Source: Sutterella massiliensis
GTDB lineage: Bacteria; Pseudomonadota; Gammaproteobacteria; Burkholderiales; Burkholderiaceae_F
DNA: 64,000 nucleotides
Reading direction: 5' to 3'
Assembly (NCBI RefSeq): GCF_016899755.1
Contig: NZ_JACJJC010000001.1
Location: 237,873 to 301,872, forward strand
The notes under the pieces are model-generated. The model did not search any database. It had not been told where the DNA came from and saw nothing but the letters and a program-made list of their open reading frames with translations. The position numbers and the translations under genes were made by a program. Positions within the stretch are counted from its first letter, which is position 1. Each line of letters opens with the position of its first letter. Of this stretch, positions 45,867 to 54,197 are shown one piece after another.

Positions 45867-46199
45867 TCAGTGCAGCGCCGCGTTCGGATCAACGGGTGCG
45901 AGTTCGCTTGCCGTAGAACTCGGAGCGTGACAGAGCGTGCATTCGTAGCGTTCACCCGCGAGCTTGCCGTTCGCGAAGTGCGTGAGCGGAATTTCGCCCT
46001 TCTTCGCGGGCGTGGCCGTTGCCGGACGGTGGCAGGCTACGCACATGTTCTTTTCGATCGTGATCGGCAAATAGGATTCGACCGGATGCGGAATGACGCC
46101 TGGTGCGCCGATGATGTCGCCTTCGGGCGCACCCCAAGCGAGGCCGGAAATCAGAAGGAGGCTGCTCAGCGCAGCGGCGATGCGGGGAATTCGGGTCAT
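45867..46199 (-). CDS. napB: Periplasmic nitrate reductase cytochrome c subunit NapB
   Basis: Small dihaem c-type cytochrome that passes electrons to NapA. 110 residues: a Sec signal peptide (about 1-23, ending AWGAP) and two haem motifs, CVACH (53-57) and CTLCH (87-91). The HPVESYLPITIEKNMCVACH stretch is typical. AGGAG precedes the ATG at 46199. It lies at the end of the nap operon. Confidence 0.93.
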   Translation of the reverse strand: MTRIPRIAAALSSLLLISGLAWGAPEGDIIGAPGVIPHPVESYLPITIEKNMCVACHRPATATPAKKGEIPLTHFANGKLAGERYECTLCHAPSSTASELAPVDPNAALH

Positions 46200-46242
46200 G
46201 CTCAATCTCCTAAAGGGAAGAATGCGGTAAAAAATTTTCAAA

Positions 46243-47163
46243 CTATCGGGCGTCTGGGTTTCGCTGGTCCGCCTGAGCTGCGGGCTGAGCTTTTGTGCAG
46301 AGCGTGAAGCGAAGCGCGTTCTCCGGACAAACGGCAATGCAGCGTCCGCAGCCGATGCATTCCGCGCTCGGGACACGTCCGATCGCTTCGAGTGTTTTGA
46401 AGCGGATGATCTGGCGCTCGGGGCAGACCTGCAGGCAGTCGCCGCATCGGGTGCAGCTCGCGCGCTCAAAGGCAAGCTTCAAGAGCGGACGCTTCTGCAC
46501 GTGTCCGACGCAGCCCCAAAAGGCACCGAGCGGACAGAGGTGGCCGCACCAGCCGTCGCGCATGAGGACAAGCTCGATTGCGAACACGGCAAGAGCGCTT
46601 GTCAGAGCCGAGAGGCCAGTGCCCCAAACGAGATCGCGCCAGAGCATGGCCTGCGGGCTCAGGAACTCGAAGGCAGCGGAGCCTGTTGTCGCGCTCGCGA
46701 GCAGTACGCCGGCCAACACGACGTAGCGTGTCTTGCGCGAGAGTCTCACGAGGTCTGCCGAGAGGCCGAGCTTGCGGCGTAACCACTGCGCTGCGTCGAC
46801 AACGATGTTCATCGGACAAACCCAGCCGCAGAAGATGCGCGCGCCGAGTGCGCCGTAAAGCGCGAGAACGATTGCCGCGCCCGTGAGCGCTGCGGCACTT
46901 GGCATCACGCCGGCGGCGAGGCGCTCGAGGAGTGCGAGCGGATCGGCAAGCGGTAGGGTTTCAAGAATGCGCGAAGCCGAAAGGTCGCCCGAGAGAATCG
47001 GTTTGCCGCCGATTTCCCAACCCCAGCGGGCCGTACCGAAGAAGAGTCCTAGAACAACCAACTGCGAGGCGCGTCGCGCGAGCGTAAAACGCATGCGGCG
47101 AATGCGCTCGCCGAGCGTTTTGGCCGGCTCGAGATGTCGAACGGTTTTGTTGTCCGGGTCCAT
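46243..47163 (-). CDS. napH: Ferredoxin-type quinol oxidase subunit NapH
   Basis: 306-residue inner-membrane protein with about four helices and CGWVCPMN plus CGHLCPLGAFWG motifs near the cytoplasmic face. The C-terminal 2[4Fe-4S] ferredoxin part has CTRCGDCLQVCP and CIGCGRCIAVCPENAL. With NapG it can pass electrons from menaquinol to NapB/NapA. The ATG overlaps the napG stop by one base (ATGA). Confidence 0.93.
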   Translation of the reverse strand: MDPDNKTVRHLEPAKTLGERIRRMRFTLARRASQLVVLGLFFGTARWGWEIGGKPILSGDLSASRILETLPLADPLALLERLAAGVMPSAAALTGAAIVLALYGALGARIFCGWVCPMNIVVDAAQWLRRKLGLSADLVRLSRKTRYVVLAGVLLASATTGSAAFEFLSPQAMLWRDLVWGTGLSALTSALAVFAIELVLMRDGWCGHLCPLGAFWGCVGHVQKRPLLKLAFERASCTRCGDCLQVCPERQIIRFKTLEAIGRVPSAECIGCGRCIAVCPENALRFTLCTKAQPAAQADQRNPDAR

Positions 47164-47969
47164 CAGAATGCCTCCTCGCTATTGAGGTAGTCGAGCCCCG
47201 GCACCGCTTCTGACGTTGCGTCCGATTGGGTGGCGTCCAGTGCCTGCATTGGCACGCGATGCGTATTTTTGGGGTCTTCTTCGGAAAGCCAGCCGAGACG
47301 GTAGTGGGCGCCGATTGCTCCGAGCACTCGGTCGGGATCGACGATTCGAATGGCGGGCACATCCGTTGGACAACCCTTCTCGCAAAGACCGCAGCCCGTA
47401 CACTTTTCCGGGTGCACTACCGGAATGAAGACCGCGTGCTTGGAGAGGCCGCGCGGATGAGGTTCAACCGTGAGTGCTCGGTTGGCTTCGGGGCACTCAC
47501 GGAAGCAGACTTCGCAGCGCAACCCCTGCCAAGAGAGGCACGACTGCGGGTCGATCACAGCGACGCCCATGCGGGAGAGCGAAACGTCTTCGAGTGCCGG
47601 GTCGAGTGCACCCGTCGGGCACGCCTTGACGCACGGAAGATCCTTACACATGTAGCATGGAATCTCTCGAGGCACGAAAAAGGGTGTACCCGTCGGTGCG
47701 TCGTCCGTAATGCCTGCGAGCCGAAGCGTGTTGTAAGGACACGCAAGGACGCACTGTCCGCACCGAGCGCAGGCGGCGGTGAACCGGTCGCCCGCGAGCG
47801 CTCCGGGCGGTCGCGGTGTCCAAGCGGCGCGGCTTCGCATCGGAAGCGCACTTAGCGCGAGCGCACAAAAGACGGTGCCGCCCACCGCACCCGCGGCGCG
47901 CTCGAGGAACGCGCGGCGGGAGACGGGCTGCAGGTGCTCGCGGCGATCGTTTTTAAGCGGCTGCGGCAT
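47163..47969 (-). CDS. napG: Ferredoxin-type protein NapG
   Basis: 268-residue Fe-S protein with a twin-Arg leader (VSRRAFLERAAG) and four ferredoxin-like cysteine groups: CARCGQCVLACP, CYMCKDLPCVKACP, CEVCFRECP and CTGCGLCEKGCP. It partners NapH in quinol oxidation and is exported to the periplasm by Tat. It lies 10 bases after napA. Confidence 0.93.
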   Translation of the reverse strand: MPQPLKNDRREHLQPVSRRAFLERAAGAVGGTVFCALALSALPMRSRAAWTPRPPGALAGDRFTAACARCGQCVLACPYNTLRLAGITDDAPTGTPFFVPREIPCYMCKDLPCVKACPTGALDPALEDVSLSRMGVAVIDPQSCLSWQGLRCEVCFRECPEANRALTVEPHPRGLSKHAVFIPVVHPEKCTGCGLCEKGCPTDVPAIRIVDPDRVLGAIGAHYRLGWLSEEDPKNTHRVPMQALDATQSDATSEAVPGLDYLNSEEAF

Positions 47970-47979
47970 GGCAAATCAA

Positions 47980-50724
47980 TCAAGCGGTAGCTTTCGTTAC
48001 GAAAACAGCAGTTTTCTTGTAGTCGGGTTCGAGCGAGATCGGGTCCGTGCTGTCGATGACAACCGCGTTCGTGCGGACCTTTTCGTCAAAGAACGCGAGC
48101 CAGACGGAGCCGGCAGGCATGATGTTGCGCACTTGCGTTTCAACAACGGCGCGGCACGTGCCGTAACGGCTTTCGACGTGGGCCGTGTCACCGCGCTTGA
48201 GACCGCGTCGTTCGGCATCGCCCGGGTTCATGTAAAGGAGCGCCGAGGGCGCAGCGCGGTGCAGCTCCGGTACGCGACGCGTCATTGAGCCCGTGTGCCA
48301 GTGCTCGAGGATGCGGCCCGTGCAAAGCCACAGGTCGTACTTGCCGTCAGGTTGTTCGACCGGTGCGGCGTACGGACGGAAGAAAATCTTCGCCGTACCA
48401 GGGGCTGCCTTCGGTGTCTTGTCCGTTACGCCGCGCAGGTTGCCTGTCGGGATGTCCTTCATGAGTTTGCCGTAGAAAAGGTTGTCAGGCTTGGCATACG
48501 GGTCGTAGTCGACGTTGAATCGATAGGGTGTTTCCTTGCCGTTGACGACAGGCCAAAGCAGGCCGCGGCACTTCGGATCCATGTACGTATCGAAGTCCGC
48601 CAGGTCGTGCCCGTCGCCGAGAGTAAAGGCGCGATACTCAGTAAAGAGGGCCTTTTCCGGGAAGTAATCGAGGCCGAGCGCTTCCCCCGTTGCGTTGAGT
48701 TCGCCCGGGTACTTCGGATCGGGCCACACAGCCTTGGCTCGTACGTCCTTGGGCGAGAAGAGCACGTCAAAGAGCGAGTCTTCGGGCTTGATGCCCATAG
48801 CTTTGGCTGCTTCGAGTACGTCGGGGAGCATGTTGTCCTTCACGCCTGCGAGCGGTTGCGCCTTCCAGGTGTCGGCCACCTTAATGCGCTTGGCAAGTTC
48901 CATCATCATCCAGACGTCGGTGCGTGCCTGGCCCGGCGCCTTCACAAGCTGGTGCCAGCCCTGCGTGCGTCGTTCGGCGTTGCCGTAGAGCCCCCATTTT
49001 TCAAAATGCGCGGCTGCCGGGAGGATGAGGTCCGCTGCGCGAGCCGAGTACGTCGGGTAGATGTCGGAGACGACCACAAAGGCGTCCGGACGGCGCATTG
49101 CTTCCACCCAGTGCGTGTTGTTCGGGGCCGACTGCAGAATGTTGACGACCTGCGTCCAGACGAAGTCGACGGAGCCGTCTTCAACGCCGCGCAGAATTTC
49201 CATGAGCGAAGCGCCGACCTTCGGGTTGAGCGTACCCTGCGGGATGTTCCAGATTTTTTCGGTCTTGGCGCGGTGCTTCGGGTTCGCTACGAGCATGTCC
49301 GAGGGCAGACGGTGACAGAAGGCACCGACTTCGCGAGCGGACCCACAGGCCGAAGGTTGCCCCGTGAGCGAGAATGCGCCGCTGCCGGGCTTGCCGTGCT
49401 TGCCGAGCAAGAGATGCACGGAATAGATCTGTTCATTCACCCAAACACCGCGCTGATGCTGATTGACGCCCATGCACCAGAAGCTCAGCATCTTGCGTTC
49501 TTTTTCGCAGACGAGATCGGCAAGCTTCATGAGCTTCTGCTTGAAGGTGTCGATCGACTCGTCGTTGTCTCCTTTGGCGAGTTCGGCAACGAAGTCAAGC
49601 GTGTACGGTTCGAGCGCCTTGGTGTAGTCCTCAAAGGTGATGCGCCAGTGGTTGCCGGCGGTGCCGCCCGAGTTCTTCTGCTCGACGACTTCACCCGGCT
49701 TGCGGCCTTGTCCAATCGCTTCGTACTTGTCGAGTTTTACGACGAGCTGCTTGGCGAGCGTGTCCTTTTCGGCGGGGCGTGCGTACTTATCGGTGTTGCG
49801 CAGCCCGTAGCCGATGTCGGTGACGCCCGTCGAGAAGATGCAGTGCTTGTTCACGAAATCGTGGTCAACGACTCCGCGCTTGAGGATTTCGCGCTGCAGG
49901 AAATTGAGAATTGCGAGGTCTGCGTTCGGACGCATGATGATCACGAGGTCAGCCAAGTTCGACGAGGAACTGCGGTGCGTCGTTACCTGAACGATCTTGG
50001 TGCGCTTTTCCGTGAGTCGACGGTTGGCCACGCGCGACCAGAGGACCGGATGCGCTTCGGCCATGTTGTTGCCCCAGAGGATCATCAGATCCGAGAGCTC
50101 AATGTCGCTGTAGTTGTTGGCCGGTTCGTCAACGCCGAACGTCTGGTAGAAGCCTACGACGGCCGAGGCCATGCAAAGGCGCGCGTTCGGGTCGATGTTG
50201 TTCGAGCGCAGCCCCGCCTTCATGAACTTTGAAGCGGTGTAAGCCTCCGGAATCGTGTACTGACCAGAGCCGATGATCGAGACGCCCGCAGGCCCCTTGG
50301 CGCGATAGACGCGCAGGAGCTGCTTGGCCATTTCGTCAAGCGCCTCGTCCCAGGAGACGGGTTCGAACTTGCCCGTCTTGTCAAACTTGCCGTTGCGCCG
50401 GCGCATGAGCGGCGTCGTGAGACGATCCTTGCCGTACATGATCTTGGCGTTGAAGTAGCCCTTCACGCAGTTGAGGCCGCGATTAACGGGGGCATCGGGG
50501 TCGCCTTTGGTTGCAACGATGCGGCCGTCGCGCACGCCGACCAAAAGGCCGCAGCCGGTACCGCAGAAGCGGCAGACGCCCTTGTGCCAGGCAATGCCGT
50601 CTTCGACGGCGGCGGCAGCGGCGGATTCAGCGGCTGAAACGGGCAGGCCGAGCGAAAGAGCGGCGCTCGCCGCCAGGCCGCTCTTCAGGAGGTCTCGACG
50701 GTGAATCTGAATGGTCTTGGTCAT
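47980..50724 (-). CDS. napA: Periplasmic nitrate reductase catalytic subunit NapA
   Basis: Molybdenum enzyme that reduces nitrate to nitrite in the periplasm. The start at 50724 (GGAG nine bases upstream) gives 914 residues with a Tat leader (IHRRDLLKSGLAASAALSLG). The [4Fe-4S] ligands are Cys51, 54, 58 and 86 (CRFCGTGC...NCVKGY), and the Mo ligand is Cys184 (NARLCMASAVVGF). The bis-MGD binding regions are evident (WGNNMAEAHPVLWSR, HWHTGSMTRRVPEL). Order napD-A-G-H-B. Confidence 0.97.
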   Translation of the reverse strand: MTKTIQIHRRDLLKSGLAASAALSLGLPVSAAESAAAAAVEDGIAWHKGVCRFCGTGCGLLVGVRDGRIVATKGDPDAPVNRGLNCVKGYFNAKIMYGKDRLTTPLMRRRNGKFDKTGKFEPVSWDEALDEMAKQLLRVYRAKGPAGVSIIGSGQYTIPEAYTASKFMKAGLRSNNIDPNARLCMASAVVGFYQTFGVDEPANNYSDIELSDLMILWGNNMAEAHPVLWSRVANRRLTEKRTKIVQVTTHRSSSSNLADLVIIMRPNADLAILNFLQREILKRGVVDHDFVNKHCIFSTGVTDIGYGLRNTDKYARPAEKDTLAKQLVVKLDKYEAIGQGRKPGEVVEQKNSGGTAGNHWRITFEDYTKALEPYTLDFVAELAKGDNDESIDTFKQKLMKLADLVCEKERKMLSFWCMGVNQHQRGVWVNEQIYSVHLLLGKHGKPGSGAFSLTGQPSACGSAREVGAFCHRLPSDMLVANPKHRAKTEKIWNIPQGTLNPKVGASLMEILRGVEDGSVDFVWTQVVNILQSAPNNTHWVEAMRRPDAFVVVSDIYPTYSARAADLILPAAAHFEKWGLYGNAERRTQGWHQLVKAPGQARTDVWMMMELAKRIKVADTWKAQPLAGVKDNMLPDVLEAAKAMGIKPEDSLFDVLFSPKDVRAKAVWPDPKYPGELNATGEALGLDYFPEKALFTEYRAFTLGDGHDLADFDTYMDPKCRGLLWPVVNGKETPYRFNVDYDPYAKPDNLFYGKLMKDIPTGNLRGVTDKTPKAAPGTAKIFFRPYAAPVEQPDGKYDLWLCTGRILEHWHTGSMTRRVPELHRAAPSALLYMNPGDAERRGLKRGDTAHVESRYGTCRAVVETQVRNIMPAGSVWLAFFDEKVRTNAVVIDSTDPISLEPDYKKTAVFVTKATA

Positions 50725-50766
50725 GGCGGATCTCTCCAATTTGAGTTTGTTCTGTTGGCCGGCCTC

Positions 50767-51006
50767 TCATTCGTCCGCTCCGGGGCGGTGTTCGAGAAGG
50801 CTCACGTCAAAAACGGCTTCCAGGTCGCGCAGGCTCGAGAAAATGCGGACTTCGTCGTCTACAGTCGCGGCTTCAATGGTGCAGACAGCTCGTTCGCCCT
50901 TGGGGTCGATTTGGTGAACATCGACCCCGGGCACCTGTGCGGCCTGCTCAATTGCCGCGTTGAGTGCGCCGGGTTTGGCGACAAGCAGAATCGCGGAATA
51001 ATTCAT
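50767..51006 (-). CDS. napD: NapD chaperone for NapA
   Basis: 79-residue ferredoxin-fold cytoplasmic protein that binds the NapA Tat leader and helps cofactor insertion. Family pieces are ILLVAKPGALNAAIEQAAQV, PGVDVHQIDPKGERAVCTIE and the central strand. A TTG start at 51024 would add six residues; no strong ribosome-binding site is seen for either. It is the first gene of nap, with the NarL-type site 130-150 bases upstream. Confidence 0.85.
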   Translation of the reverse strand: MNYSAILLVAKPGALNAAIEQAAQVPGVDVHQIDPKGERAVCTIEAATVDDEVRIFSSLRDLEAVFDVSLLEHRPGADE

Positions 51007-51137
51007 GGGCTGGCTTTGTGGCAATCGGGTCGGTAATTGGACTTCCGATTTGATTTTTAAGCAAATGCCCGAGAGCGGCTAGCCCTCTGAACGGAGAGAT
51101 CCACCGAAGGTCGATATCCTCCTTAGAGAGGAGGAAT

Positions 51138-51153
51138 TACCCCTTAAGAGGTA
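51138..51153. promoter_or_regulatory. NarL/NarP 7-2-7 binding site upstream of nap
   Basis: TACCCCT (51138-51144) - TA - AGAGGTA (51147-51153). Both halves match the NarL/NarP heptamer consensus TACYYMT/AKRRGTA with the two-base spacing used by NarP and by NarL. It is about 140 bases before the napD start, on the minus strand's upstream side. An imperfect second inverted repeat (TCCTCCT...AGGAGGA, 51117-51135) is beside it. Confidence 0.75.
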
Positions 51154-51230
51154 TCTTTGAGAAGCTTGAATCGCACAATCGCCCGAAGGAAGGGAAAAGA
51201 TGCGATATTCCGTTTTGGAATGGCGAAATA

Positions 51231-52433
51231 TCAGTTTTCCGGCAACGGAAAGCGAATGGTCAGAATGAAAGCGATCAGTACGATGAGTGCGCAGAGAAAA
51301 TAGGGTGTCCCTGCGGCCAAGGCGTCGGGCGAAAAGGTTGAGGTGAAAAAGAGAAGCGGTGTGCCGATAAGCGGACTCACGGCGCCCGTGAAGCTGTTGA
51401 TGGAGCTCATTGCGCCAAGTCGAACGCCTTGCGTATAGGGCGAGCCCGTGCGGCTGATAACGCCCTGCAGCGTCGGTCCAACGATGCCCATGAGAGAGAC
51501 GGCGCATACAGCGACAGCGGCAGGCGCGGCGATTGGTGAGAGGCCGATGCAGGCGAAGGAGAGAATGCCGCAGACGAGGCCGCCCAGTACGAGACGGCGA
51601 GGCGAAAAGCGCGCGGCAAGCTTTGAAAGAAGCACGCCCTGAACGAGCGTGATCGAGCAGCCTAGCGCAAAGATGGAAAAGCCGATCGATGCGGGCGTCC
51701 AGCCGTAGCGGAACTCTGTATAAAGCGCCCAAGTGCACTGCATGAGGCTCTGCGAAAGCGTGTAGAGCATGACGACAAAGAGCAGCGGCAGAACCAGTTT
51801 TTCTTTGGAGAGCGAAGCCAAGGCGGCAAAAGGATTGATGCGCTTAAATGTAATCGGCGTCTGACTAGGCGCACTGAGGCTTTCAGGCAGCACGAAGAAG
51901 CCGTAGAGGAAGTTGAGCACGCAAATCGCGCTCGCAAAGAAAAAGGGCATGCGCGGGTCGCTCTCTCCCAAGAGTCCCCCGAGAGCGGGTCCGAGTATGA
52001 ATGCGATGCCAAAAATGGCACCGATGCGCCCGAAGGCTGCCGTTCGGTCGCCTGCGGGGGTGACATCGGCAATGTAGGCTTGGGCCACCACGATGTTCGA
52101 GCTCATGGTACCCGCGAGGATGCGCGAGAGCAGAATGAGCCAGAGCGAATCGCAAACGGCTGGTGCAATCATCATGATGCCGAGACCGGCAATGCCCGCA
52201 AGCAGCACGGGACGGCGTCCTATGCGGTCGGAAATCGCGCCGATCACCGGTGCGGAGAAGAACTGCATCAGTCCGTAGCTCACCATGATGGCGCCGTACC
52301 AGACTGTCTGAAGCTCGGGTGAGCCAGCAAGCGTGCCGACCAGCCGCGGCAGCACCGGAATGATGATTCCGATGCCGAGCGCGTCGAGGAATACGCTGGC
52401 GAGAACGAAGGCGACCGCGGGCTGGTGAGTCAT
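51231..52433 (-). CDS. MFS transporter, TetA/DHA1-like
   Basis: 400-residue, twelve-helix drug:proton antiporter-type protein. Motif A is in APVIGAISDRIGRRPVLLAG; the N-terminal helix VFLDALGIGIIIPVLPRLVG is typical of TetA-like transporters. Motif C-like GPALGGLLGE is present in TM5. No adjacent TetR repressor and no clear substrate. The nap operon lies 225 bases downstream on the same strand, separated by the NarL site. Confidence 0.87.
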   Translation of the reverse strand: MTHQPAVAFVLASVFLDALGIGIIIPVLPRLVGTLAGSPELQTVWYGAIMVSYGLMQFFSAPVIGAISDRIGRRPVLLAGIAGLGIMMIAPAVCDSLWLILLSRILAGTMSSNIVVAQAYIADVTPAGDRTAAFGRIGAIFGIAFILGPALGGLLGESDPRMPFFFASAICVLNFLYGFFVLPESLSAPSQTPITFKRINPFAALASLSKEKLVLPLLFVVMLYTLSQSLMQCTWALYTEFRYGWTPASIGFSIFALGCSITLVQGVLLSKLAARFSPRRLVLGGLVCGILSFACIGLSPIAAPAAVAVCAVSLMGIVGPTLQGVISRTGSPYTQGVRLGAMSSINSFTGAVSPLIGTPLLFFTSTFSPDALAAGTPYFLCALIVLIAFILTIRFPLPEN

Positions 52434-52798
52434 GGTTTGAAACAGACGAAAACGGACTTTTGCGCGCAGCGCAAAAACACGAGCGACGATGCAAATATTA
52501 ACTGCTCGGACGTCAGGGTATTCGCGCCCGATGAGCAGGCTTCTCCGGAATGTTTTGTCCGTCCTGTACGGTGCATCGCCCTCGCCTAGCGCGCTTGAGT
52601 CTTGTCAAAGGTCGATCTCTCAGCGGCTGTTTTCGCTCGGGGTACGGAAAATTTCGGCCGTTTCACCCTGCAGAGGCGATTGAGCATTGCTAGTGTGAGA
52701 AAAGAATTGCTTTTTCGGGCGGACTCGGAAGCGCTCGCAAAGCAAAGCCCGGGCGCATAATTGTGCGCTCGACTCGCCAAAATTCGGAGAATACAAAA
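52434..52798. other. Intergenic region between MFS gene and sstT
   Basis: 365 bases between divergent starts. I see no supported gene or RNA. A small inverted repeat GCGCA/TGCGC brackets TAATTG at 52753-52768, which may be the -10 region of sstT (GGAG at 52786-52789 is its ribosome-binding site). Confidence 0.35.
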
Positions 52799-54028
52799 AT
52801 GAATCGAGTATTCAAGTTCGCGATGCCTTTTCTCCAGGCCTCGCTCGTAAAGCAAATTCTTGTCGGCCTTATTTTGGGTGCCATTGTCGGCCTTGTTTTT
52901 CCCGAAGCGGGGAAAGCGCTCGGTTTTCTCGGTACGGTCTTTGTCAGCGCCCTGAAGGGCGTAGCGCCCATCCTTGTTTTCGTGCTCGTCATGAGCTCGA
53001 TTGCCAACCAGAACGTGAGCGGCGACATTCATATTCGACCGATCATCACGCTTTATTTCCTCGGTACGTTCGGAGCAGCCGTGACGGCCGTGATTGCAAG
53101 CTTTATTTGGCCTGTTACCATTGCGCTTGCTATCCCCGAGCAGGCTGCCTCTACGCCGGGCGGCATTGTCGAAGTGCTTGAAAACTTAATCCTTCAGGTT
53201 GTCGACAACCCGGTAAACGCGATTGCCAAGGGCAATTACATCAGCATTCTCGCCTGGGCCATTGCAATGGGGCTTGTCATGCGCAAGGCCGCGGCCGCGA
53301 CGCGCGAAGTGCTTCTTGACGCAGCCAAGGGCGTCGAATTCATCGTTCGTCTTGTCATCCGCTTTGCACCGGTGGGCATTTTCGGCCTGATCGCTTCGAC
53401 TTTGGCGACCACGGGGCTTGAAGGCATGAAGGGCTACGTCGAGCTTCTTGTCGTGCTGCTCGGCACGATGTTCTTCGTGGCGCTCGTACTCAATCCATTG
53501 CTTGTCTGGTTCTGCATCCGTTCGAACCCGTATCCCTACACGTTGATGACGTTGCGCGAGTCGGGCGTTTCGGCCTTCTTCACGCGTTCGTCCGCGGCCA
53601 ACATTCCCGTCAATCTCGAAATCTGCCGCCGTCTCAACTTGCCCGAATCGACTTACGCCATCTCGATTCCCGTGGGCGCTACCGTCAACATGGGGGGTGC
53701 CGCCATTACGATCACGGTGCTGACGCTTTCGGCTGCTTATTCACTTGGCATCGCGATCGATGTGCCGACCGCGATCTTCCTCTCGTTTGTTGCTGCGCTT
53801 TGTGCGGCAGGCGCTTCGGGTGTGCCGGGCGGCTCGCTCATGCTGATTCCGCTCGCCTGTGGGCTCTTTGGCATCGATCAGAACACGGCCATGCAGGTTG
53901 TGGCTGTCGGCTTCATCATCGGCGTGCTGCAGGACTCGTGCGAAACGGCGCTCAACTCGTCGTCGGACGCACTCTTTACGATTGCCGCTTGCAAGCGTGC
54001 GGAGCGCTTGAAATCGCAGGCCGGCTGA
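52799..54028 (+). CDS. sstT: Na+/serine-threonine symporter SstT
   Basis: 409-residue inner-membrane transporter of the dicarboxylate/amino acid:cation family, in the SstT branch. Landmarks are [35 protein letters not shown], the [20 protein letters not shown] segment and [20 protein letters not shown] with the [18 protein letters not shown] re-entrant loop. ATG 52799 has GGAG about nine bases upstream. A monocistronic unit. Confidence 0.92.
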   Translation: MNRVFKFAMPFLQASLVKQILVGLILGAIVGLVFPEAGKALGFLGTVFVSALKGVAPILVFVLVMSSIANQNVSGDIHIRPIITLYFLGTFGAAVTAVIASFIWPVTIALAIPEQAASTPGGIVEVLENLILQVVDNPVNAIAKGNYISILAWAIAMGLVMRKAAAATREVLLDAAKGVEFIVRLVIRFAPVGIFGLIASTLATTGLEGMKGYVELLVVLLGTMFFVALVLNPLLVWFCIRSNPYPYTLMTLRESGVSAFFTRSSAANIPVNLEICRRLNLPESTYAISIPVGATVNMGGAAITITVLTLSAAYSLGIAIDVPTAIFLSFVAALCAAGASGVPGGSLMLIPLACGLFGIDQNTAMQVVAVGFIIGVLQDSCETALNSSSDALFTIAACKRAERLKSQAG

Positions 54029-54053
54029 CAGTCTGAACGGATAAACCGCCAAG

Positions 54054-54091
54054 CGGGTGCCGAATCACGAGGGTTCGGCACCCGTAACGTT
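54054..54091 (+). terminator. Terminator after sstT
   Basis: CGGGTGCCGAA (54054-54064) pairs with TTCGGCACCCG (54074-54084), then TAACGTTTT. The T-run is short, so termination may be partial. Confidence 0.7.
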
Positions 54092-54197
54092 TTGGCCGAT
54101 TGAGGCGGGATAAAATGTGCGCGCCGTCGGGCGCGTTTTCAATGCCGTCCGTTCCGATTCCTCAACCGCGCTGCCGCGCAACATCTTCCGCCCCTTC

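Noticed and set aside
51050..51064. An FNR-like box (TTGCT...ATCAA on the minus strand) before napD
   Set aside because: Only one half-site matches, the spacing is one base too long, and it is too close to the napD start for normal activation.
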